Assembly (NCBI GenBank): GCA_020629965.1
Contig: JAHDCG010000058.1
Span: 1 to 33,387, forward strand
DNA length: 33,387 nt
Direction: 5' to 3'
Source: Saprospiraceae bacterium
GTDB lineage: Bacteria > Bacteroidota > Bacteroidia > Chitinophagales > Saprospiraceae
Numbering within the stretch: the stretch's first letter is position 1; the number at the start of each line of letters is the position of its first letter. Below the pieces are notes generated by a model. That model had not been told where the DNA came from. It saw nothing but the letters and a program-made list of their open reading frames with translations, and did no database searches. Position numbers and translations under genes: made by a program. Of this stretch, positions 26,401 to 31,748 are shown in pieces.

Positions 26401-27440
26401 GTCACTGGTTTACTATTCTGAATAAAGTGAATGACGACCCGGATTTGGTTAAAAAATTAGGCGGTAAAAACGAGGTTCTGCCTACTTTGGAATGGGACGT
26501 CAAATCCTACTTTATCCTCGGCGCGGCGATGCACGATGCGGCGATTGCGGCGTGGAGTGTGAAAGGTTGGTACGACTACATTCGCCCGATTTCCGCCATC
26601 AGATACATGGCGGAAAAGGGGCAAAGCACCGACCCGAACCTGCCGAATTATCACGTCGCCGGTATCGGTTTAATTCCCGGCTACATCGAGCAGGTGCAGG
26701 TCGGCGATGCCTTAGCGGGCGCGGACAATCGGCACGTCGGTAAAATAAAACTGTACACCTGGCGCGGACATCCGTACATTAATGACCCCGCTACGGAGGC
26801 AGCGGGCGTCGATTGGATTTTGGCGGAAGACTGGCTGCCCTATCAGCGCATTTCCTTTGTTACGCCGCCTTTTGCGGGTTATGTTTCGGGGCATTCGACC
26901 TATTCGCGCGCAGCGGCAGAGGTCATGACCTTGCTGACCGGCGACGCCTTTTTTCCGGGCGGGGCGGGGGAGTTTATCGCTTACAAAAACGACTTTTTGG
27001 TCTTTGAAGATGGTCCGAGTCAGGATGTCGTGTTGCAGTGGGCGACTTACCGCGATGCCTCCGACCAGTGCAGTTTATCGCGGATATGGGGCGGCATTCA
27101 CCCGCCGGCTGATGACCTGCCCGGGCGCATCATGGGAGAAAAAGTCGGCAAAGAAGCCTTTGCTTATGCTGTGCCGTATTTCTCGACTCCCGACGCGGAA
27201 GAACCCGAAGAAACGGTACTTTACCCCAATCCGGCGGGGCAGTCGGCAACGGTCATTTTGACGGAAACGACGGCGGAAATGACTTTTGCAATATACGACG
27301 TGCAGGGGCGGCGCGTGACGGATTTTACGGCGGAATACGAACCGCTTTTTCGCTGTCATGCTTTGCGAGTCGGAAATTTGGCGAGCGGAGTTTATTTTGT
27401 AGCGGCGGGGGAAAGGGTTTGGAAGTTGGTGAGGGAGTAG
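23439..27440 (+). CDS. FG-GAP/ASPIC propeller fused to vanadium-haloperoxidase-like domain, T9SS tail
   Basis: A 1333-aa protein; ATG at 23439 is preferred over an upstream TTG because it starts the signal peptide (ending FLAQ, residue 21). Residues about 25-410 carry FG-GAP calcium loops (DYDADGDLD, DYDNDGFPD, DLNNDGFLD, DYDNNGDFD, DFDLDGDED, DYDSDGDHD). About 422-505 is ASPIC/UnbV, 522-545 a YGCLDSLACNYN-type Cys module, and 550-620 PKD-like. About 630-1245 is a vanadium-dependent haloperoxidase/PAP2 domain: KGWYDYIRP (K1042, R1049), VSGHS (S1150-G-H1152) and SRIWGGIHPPAD (R1215, H1221, D1225), so all three metal/phosphate-site motifs are present. A type A sorting domain (YPNPAG) follows from about 1259. 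Cell-surface halide oxidation or phosphatase chemistry is possible; activity is not proven. Confidence 0.9.
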   Translation: MKKIITLFIITAIYPALFLAQSFTKITDRAGFGNLRSNTGTAVADYDADGDLDIFIVGKRDYTSVQPSTHSRLFANNNDGTFTDVTVTAGFDNLYDYDESDPGWNYGVKIGAAWGDYDNDGFPDLCLTNYQRVQLFHNEGNGTFAEVTAAAGFPVSDSCYYTSALWWDLNNDGFLDVYLSRWRGCENNSYYENNGDGTFTEKTNALGLGSAHDETWMSIPLDVNADGMWDLYLANDFARNELFVQNADGTFSDRAADYNLDIFGNDMGIAYGDYDNNGDFDIFVSNIGENRLFSPSADGSTYTNIAEETGVFNTYWAWGCRFADFDLDGDEDLFVANGFENDFIQFPALKTNFLFKNLTREGQNTFADISTAAGVAAETNTIAVNIFDYDSDGDHDIFTAQTNDIPTFYENEIIDENAPENLHWTGMKLEGTTSNRAGLGAYVKIWTDGQMQQRLYTGTDLLSQSLRGVHFGLGAAATVDSMEVKWSSGITETHYDLPADIYLQLTEEEGYTVLDLESQKIYGCLDSLACNYNAAATVSNNGCTYRMAPSISGNENTTYLATETYTTAAAPGSTFRWKIENGHILGGQGTPAVTVQWEIAETGRVELRELNDCVSEAAVLNVNLSFDPTATEHSIARLWNEALLFAIRNDFARPTVHARNLHHLSAAMYDAWAIYDAQARPYLIGNTVGDFTSDFTDFTTEENRIEARRETISFAAYRLLHHRFLQSPSYLVSKDVFNRLFAEMSYDADNTSTDYANGDPAALGNFIAQTYIDFGMQDGATELQGYANAYYEAVNPPLVTNEPGNPNLRDPNRWQPLAFETFIDQSGNLIEGTVPDFLSPEWGNVTPFALDPTQAETYVRDGDLYNVFTDPGAPPYLDTLTATADNAAYRYGFSLVSVWASHLTAEDGVMWDISPAGIGNLPFADLPRSVTDYPDFYNLIDGGDGSPGHRVNPVTGAPYPPQIVPRGDYTRVLAEFWADGPDSETPPGHWFTILNKVNDDPDLVKKLGGKNEVLPTLEWDVKSYFILGAAMHDAAIAAWSVKGWYDYIRPISAIRYMAEKGQSTDPNLPNYHVAGIGLIPGYIEQVQVGDALAGADNRHVGKIKLYTWRGHPYINDPATEAAGVDWILAEDWLPYQRISFVTPPFAGYVSGHSTYSRAAAEVMTLLTGDAFFPGGAGEFIAYKNDFLVFEDGPSQDVVLQWATYRDASDQCSLSRIWGGIHPPADDLPGRIMGEKVGKEAFAYAVPYFSTPDAEEPEETVLYPNPAGQSATVILTETTAEMTFAIYDVQGRRVTDFTAEYEPLFRCHALRVGNLASGVYFVAAGERVWKLVRE

Positions 27441-27479
27441 GAGAAGGGTTAGTCTGATTTTTAAAACATCTCTCTGCAT

Positions 27480-27511
27480 TTTTAAAAGCGTTCATTTGAA
27501 CGCTTTTAAAA
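27480..27511 (+). terminator. Terminator of the haloperoxidase fusion gene
   Basis: Perfect 15-bp arms (27480-27494 and 27497-27511; TTTTAAAAGCGTTCA and its complement) are separated by 2 nt. The stem starts 39 bp after the stop and ends in TTTTAAAA, so it can work on either strand. Confidence 0.8.
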
Positions 27512-27567
27512 TCCTTATCTGGTTTTTGTATCTTTCCGCCTGCAAAGCGACAGATTAAAAATCAACT

Positions 27568-28119
27568 ATGAAAAAACAAGAAATCGAGGTTTTAGGCATT
27601 TCCGTAAAAATAAAAGCGGTAGGCGAAGACGACTATATCAGCCTGACGGATATTGCAAAAAGCGAAAGCGGACAGCCGGCGAAAGACCTGATACGCAATT
27701 GGTTAAAAAATCAGCGTACCCTGCTTTTTCTGACGGCTTGGGAGAAAGCGCACAATCCGGATTTTAAAAGCGACCAAATGGACGCTTTTAGATTGGAAGC
27801 CGCCAAACCTCGTTTTAATCCCTCCGTAAAAAGCTATACGGAAATGACCGGGGCGGTCGGCATTATCAGTCGGGCGGGCAGATACGGTGCGGGTACTTTT
27901 GCGCACGTAGAGATTGCCCTCTCCTTTGCTTACTGGTTGGAACCCGAGTTTCAGGTGTATTTTCTGAAAGAATTTAATCGGATGAAAAAAGAAGAAGCCG
28001 CCCTCATTGAAAGCAGCAGGAAATGGGCGTTTGAGAAATTGCTGCGCGGCGCGGAAGAATTCACGGCAGTAGCAAAATTCGGTTTGGAAGAGGTGCTGTC
28101 GAAGGAAGAAGAGGAGTAA
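27568..28119 (+). CDS. KilA-N domain protein
   Basis: A 183-aa protein. Residues about 1-115 fit the KilA-N DNA-binding domain: YISLTDIAKSESGQPAKDLI, RNWLKNQRTLLFLTAWEKAH, then NPSVKSYTEMTGAVGIISRA, RYGAGTFAHVEIALSFAYWL and EPEFQVYFLKEFNRMK. The C-terminal ~45 residues are helical and end in an acidic KEEEE tail. Many Bacteroidota relatives have a longer C-terminal part, so this may be a short form. KilA-N proteins are common in phages and mobile islands; here no other phage gene is visible and it stands alone between two galactan-locus genes. Function unknown. Confidence 0.85.
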   Translation: MKKQEIEVLGISVKIKAVGEDDYISLTDIAKSESGQPAKDLIRNWLKNQRTLLFLTAWEKAHNPDFKSDQMDAFRLEAAKPRFNPSVKSYTEMTGAVGIISRAGRYGAGTFAHVEIALSFAYWLEPEFQVYFLKEFNRMKKEEAALIESSRKWAFEKLLRGAEEFTAVAKFGLEEVLSKEEEE

Positions 28120-28200
28120 TTCTGAGTACGTCATTTCCGACGCAATTAAAAAACCGAATAAACAGGCATTTTACCGCGAGAGGTCAACAACTTAATTTTG

Positions 28201-28234
28201 CAAGAGGTACTGCCGTTCAAAAGGACAGTACCTC
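28201..28234. terminator. Bidirectional hairpin between convergent genes (copy B)
   Basis: GAGGTACTG (28204-28212) pairs with CAGTACCTC (28226-28234). It sits between the 3' ends of the KilA-N gene and the second GH50 gene. Over 28201-28232 it matches 4254-4285 at 26 of 32 positions. Confidence 0.65.
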
Positions 28235-28249
28235 CGCACTTGCCGCATT

Positions 28250-30586
28250 TTAGTTCTGTTCCCCAAACTTCCGCCCGTACAATTTCCGATTAAACTCTTT
28301 CGCCGCCCGTACCATCGGCGCGTAAGGTACGTCCGTATTTCTCACAAAACCGACATTGTAATTTTCGCCGTCGTGCGCTCTGCCCGACTGCGGAGAGTCG
28401 ATGTACTGAAACCAATGTGCGCCGACGAAGTACGGATTATCGACCACGGTTTCCATGTATTTTTTGTACATCCGCGCGCGGTCGGCTTGGTCGGTCGCGT
28501 GCACCAGGCCGGGGTGAAACAGTCCCGACTCCGTCGTGCCGATATGAAACTCTCCGATGAGACTCGGGCGGTCGATTTCCTTTAAAAATGACCAATATTT
28601 CTCGCCGAGCGCCTCTTCGTAAAAGTTATAACTGAACACATCGACGTATTTTTTTGCGGCTTTGCGCACCTCGGGTCCCATGCCCCAGGAGGCGAAGCGG
28701 CAACCCATGTACAGGTGATTGGGCATGACTTCCGCCAACGCGTCGTGCACCGTTTTGAAGTATTTGTCGGCGTAAGTCTCTAACAAGGCAGAAAAATCGG
28801 CGACCATTTTGTCCGAATAATTTTCTTTTTCAAGGTAGTCGATGCCGTCGTTCAACGTTTTCCAGTCTTTGATTTTAGTTTCCCATGCGGCGTTTAATGC
28901 GTCGATACTTTTATATTTTTCTTTTAAAATGCGCATGAACTCCGTCTTCACCGAGCTTTCTGCGGCGTTCCTTTTTAAAGCGTACAATACGATGCCGTAC
29001 TCCTTTGCCGTCTCGCCGGGCATGCCCCAACTTTTTTCGTTGTCGATAAAAACACCGACGCACCACGGGTTGCCTTTGACTTCCTCGGCAACGACATCGA
29101 CGGTGACTTTGACGCGGCGCGTAAACTCCGGGTCGAATACATCGGGCATCGGACCCCAATAATCCATACCCGATTTGACGGTTTGAAAATCGCCGATAAT
29201 CCAGCCGTTGGCGAAGTAGGGCATTCGGTTTTCGTGGTAAAATTCGTAGGCCGCCCAGTTGCCGAAGGAGGTAAAACCCCAGTTCAAAAAGCGATCTTGG
29301 GTCACGTCAATCCATTTTTTTAAATGCGCACCGGGAGTCGCCTCGCCGTAGCGTCTTTCCAGATTTGCCTGATAGTGACTGAAGGTCTCGCCGTGCGCAA
29401 ATTTGCCGATGTGTTGCTCGCGGCGGTAGCTGTAATTATTCGCCAAAGGACTGTCATAAGCCGGCAAATCCAAGAACATCCGGTTGCGCTCGGGATAGGC
29501 GACGTAGGCGGTATTTGTCACTTCTGCATCCAAAGCAACCATACCGCGCGAGTCTTCGGGCGTCACGTCTTCCGGGTCGCGGTAGCGGACTTTTTCGTTT
29601 TTAAAATCCATACCCGTAAAGCTCGTCGTGTTTGCCATGCGTACATTAGCGATGCCCGTTGAAAAAAACAGGTAGCCTTCGGGGTCCACCAAAGACCACT
29701 CGTCGCCGACTTTTTCGGTGCGGAAAAAGCCCGTTGCTTCCAACTGCGGACCGTCTGCCCAACCGCCGAATTTGCTTCTGCCCGCCATAGTGCCTTCTGT
29801 GGCGAGTTGTGCCAGTTCCGCCTCTGCAAGGGCTTTCAGTTCGGCTTCCGTTTTCACTTTACCGGGAAAATCCTGTTTGGCATTTTGTCCGAATTTATCA
29901 ATCAAACCGACCAGATAATCGTCCGGAATTGCGGGACTTTCGACCAAGCGTATATTATCTAAAATTAAAGACTTATCGACAATCGGGTGGGAAACGGTAA
30001 AGTGAATTTCGGCAATTTGTGAAAAATCAATCGGGTATTTCAGACCCATAATTTTCATCTGTACGGACTCGGTATTCCACGGGTTCGGGTCGTCGCGCAG
30101 TCCCGTTTCCGCGCCGACGTATTTGCCTGCCAGTTCAAAAAACAAGGTTTTCGTTTCGTTAATCGGCACGACGGCGGTGCGCTCGATGCTTTCGCCCCGA
30201 GCATTGACGACGCGCACAAAAAGCTGCGCGGAATAGACATCCGTCACGTTTGTGGCATCAAAAACTAAGCAAAAATTTTCAAAACCGCTTGCATCAATCG
30301 GAGTCGAAGGGATGTATTTTATGCCCGGTTTTTTGTGGTTGTGCGGAAAAGATACCCGCAGCGCACTTTTTCCCTGTGTGACTCCTTTCGTATTTTCTTC
30401 GGAAATAACGGCAGCGTCATCAATTTCGATTTCTGCGGTTATTTCATTTTCAAAATCCAAAAGCATCACCTGTTCTCGGTCGTTCCACAGAGTGTCGTTT
30501 TGTACTGTATTTTTTTCGGTAAAGGCACAGGAAGAAATGCCGACAGAAAGAAGAGAAATAAGAAGCACAGCTAAGGTCTTGTTCAT
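28250..30586 (-). CDS. GH50 beta-agarase-like lipoprotein (copy 2)
   Basis: A 778-aa protein with a lipoprotein signal and lipobox ISSC (C20). Residues about 40-215 form a carbohydrate-binding-like beta-sandwich (VMLLDFENE, LILDNIRLVE). The GH50 catalytic region follows: LIDKFGQ (228-234), GGWADGPQLEATGFFRTEK (274-292), DPEGYLFFSTGIANVR, FIDNEKSWG with predicted acid/base E517, and LIGEFHIGTTESGLFHPG with predicted nucleophile E679. HWFQYIDSPQSGR and DGENYNVGF near the end match copy 1. It differs from copy 1 by a longer catalytic-domain insert (about 320-400) and GTTESG in place of GALDRG after the nucleophile. That suggests a different preferred chain length or galactan. A regulon box lies 77 bp upstream, exactly as for copy 1. 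Confidence 0.87.
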   Translation of the reverse strand: MNKTLAVLLISLLSVGISSCAFTEKNTVQNDTLWNDREQVMLLDFENEITAEIEIDDAAVISEENTKGVTQGKSALRVSFPHNHKKPGIKYIPSTPIDASGFENFCLVFDATNVTDVYSAQLFVRVVNARGESIERTAVVPINETKTLFFELAGKYVGAETGLRDDPNPWNTESVQMKIMGLKYPIDFSQIAEIHFTVSHPIVDKSLILDNIRLVESPAIPDDYLVGLIDKFGQNAKQDFPGKVKTEAELKALAEAELAQLATEGTMAGRSKFGGWADGPQLEATGFFRTEKVGDEWSLVDPEGYLFFSTGIANVRMANTTSFTGMDFKNEKVRYRDPEDVTPEDSRGMVALDAEVTNTAYVAYPERNRMFLDLPAYDSPLANNYSYRREQHIGKFAHGETFSHYQANLERRYGEATPGAHLKKWIDVTQDRFLNWGFTSFGNWAAYEFYHENRMPYFANGWIIGDFQTVKSGMDYWGPMPDVFDPEFTRRVKVTVDVVAEEVKGNPWCVGVFIDNEKSWGMPGETAKEYGIVLYALKRNAAESSVKTEFMRILKEKYKSIDALNAAWETKIKDWKTLNDGIDYLEKENYSDKMVADFSALLETYADKYFKTVHDALAEVMPNHLYMGCRFASWGMGPEVRKAAKKYVDVFSYNFYEEALGEKYWSFLKEIDRPSLIGEFHIGTTESGLFHPGLVHATDQADRARMYKKYMETVVDNPYFVGAHWFQYIDSPQSGRAHDGENYNVGFVRNTDVPYAPMVRAAKEFNRKLYGRKFGEQN

Positions 30587-30663
30587 TTGAATTGCTTTTG
30601 AAATGTCGTATTAGTTTTGCTGCTAATTTAGCTCGACCCGACACCAAAAATGCAAAAATGTAA

Positions 30664-30681
30664 CTTGACTAAACCCGGACA
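30664..30681 (-). promoter_or_regulatory. Candidate regulon box upstream of GH50 copy 2
   Basis: The minus strand reads TGTCCGG-GTTT-AGTCAAG. Its proximal edge is 77 bp from the ATG at 30586. A possible -7 box overlaps the downstream TACATTTT (30654-30661), so the site may lie over the -33 region. Confidence 0.6.
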
Positions 30682-30803
30682 AAAGGGGAATTTTATTCTC
30701 AAAAGAAGGATTTATTTTGTTATAAAGAATTTTTGTCATTTCCATACCTCGGTAATAAACGCAGACGCATCGACCAATCAACAAATAAATTATTTTCACC
30801 AAC

Positions 30804-31715
30804 TCACCAACTCACCGACAAACCCATTTCGTGCGTCATTCCGAAGTTCGGCCCGTACTCCCGAAAGAAGTTAGTCACCGAATAACCGAATTTAAAGGTG
30901 CTGTTTCCGCCGTCCCACATTACACCCGCGTCGATACCCGCCGCACCGAAGGAAGAACCGTTCAGCCCTGCCCAAAAAATACTCTCGTAGTTGTAAATCA
31001 CCCGACCCGACACCATGACGGGTGTATTTTCAACGTAGCGCATCTCCGCCGAAGACTCTAAAAAAGAATCACCGTACAAGTCGATAAATCCGCCCGCCGT
31101 CGCATAGTAGTGCCGCACCCGATTGACACTGACGGTATTGTCTTCATCCCGAAAATCGAGATTTAAGCCGAATAACTGCGGCACATTCACGCCGAAATAA
31201 TATTGCTCGTCGAGGTAAACCGTTGCCCCGCCCCCGAAATCGGGAAAGATTTTGGTGATGCCGCCGTTTTCAATTTCGCCCGGTTCCAAAAAATTCAACT
31301 TATCGCCGTTGATGCGATATTGTACAATGCCGCCCGTCAATCCTGCGGCAATCATCACATCTCGACTCGCGCGTATGACGTAAGCCGTCTTGCCGTACAC
31401 GCCCGTTAAGCCCGTCGGTCCCGTTTGGTCATTGATAAAATTCGCGCCGACCAATACGTTGTAGTCTTCATTGAAATGAGAAAAATAAGCATTCATTGTA
31501 TTCGGTGCACCCTCTACGCCCGCCCATTGGTAGCGGTAACGCATCCCCGCCTGCGTCGGCATTCCGTACTTAAAATAATCACCGCCGATGAAGGAGGGAT
31601 TTAAGGTATTTTCATTTTGAATGAAAAAAGGGAGTTGCTGCGCATCCGTATGCTGCACCGCTAAAACGGCAACGGCTGCGAACAGAAATACTTTTATGTT
31701 GTATTGAATTTTCAT
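30804..31715 (-). CDS. PorP/SprF family type IX secretion membrane protein
   Basis: The ATG at 31715 gives 303 aa with a signal peptide ending TDAQ; the frame extends to 31742 but nothing supports the extra residues. QLPFFIQNENTLNPSFIGGD at the mature N terminus, MRYRYQWAGVEGAPNT, YVIRASRDVMIAAGLTGGIV and the closing FKFGYSVTNF are characteristic of PorP/SprF, an outer-membrane beta-barrel family. Members usually act with, and sit next to, one large adhesin bearing a type B (gliding-motility) C-terminal domain. That is the case here: the gene starts 33 bp after the stop of the type-B protein, indicating an operon. Unlike the galactan genes it has no regulon box in view. Confidence 0.92.
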   Translation of the reverse strand: MKIQYNIKVFLFAAVAVLAVQHTDAQQLPFFIQNENTLNPSFIGGDYFKYGMPTQAGMRYRYQWAGVEGAPNTMNAYFSHFNEDYNVLVGANFINDQTGPTGLTGVYGKTAYVIRASRDVMIAAGLTGGIVQYRINGDKLNFLEPGEIENGGITKIFPDFGGGATVYLDEQYYFGVNVPQLFGLNLDFRDEDNTVSVNRVRHYYATAGGFIDLYGDSFLESSAEMRYVENTPVMVSGRVIYNYESIFWAGLNGSSFGAAGIDAGVMWDGGNSTFKFGYSVTNFFREYGPNFGMTHEMGLSVSW

Positions 31716-31748
31716 TTTTGCTCTTTTAATTTTAATCAGCAATCGTTA

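Noticed and set aside
27516-27533. Seventh regulon box before the KilA-N gene
   Set aside because: It shares the T spacer but differs at several half-site bases and lies only 34 bp from the ATG, so it was not counted.
30650-30874. A 74-codon plus-strand open frame
   Set aside because: It runs into the 3' end of the PorP/SprF gene, has low-complexity content and covers a promoter region.
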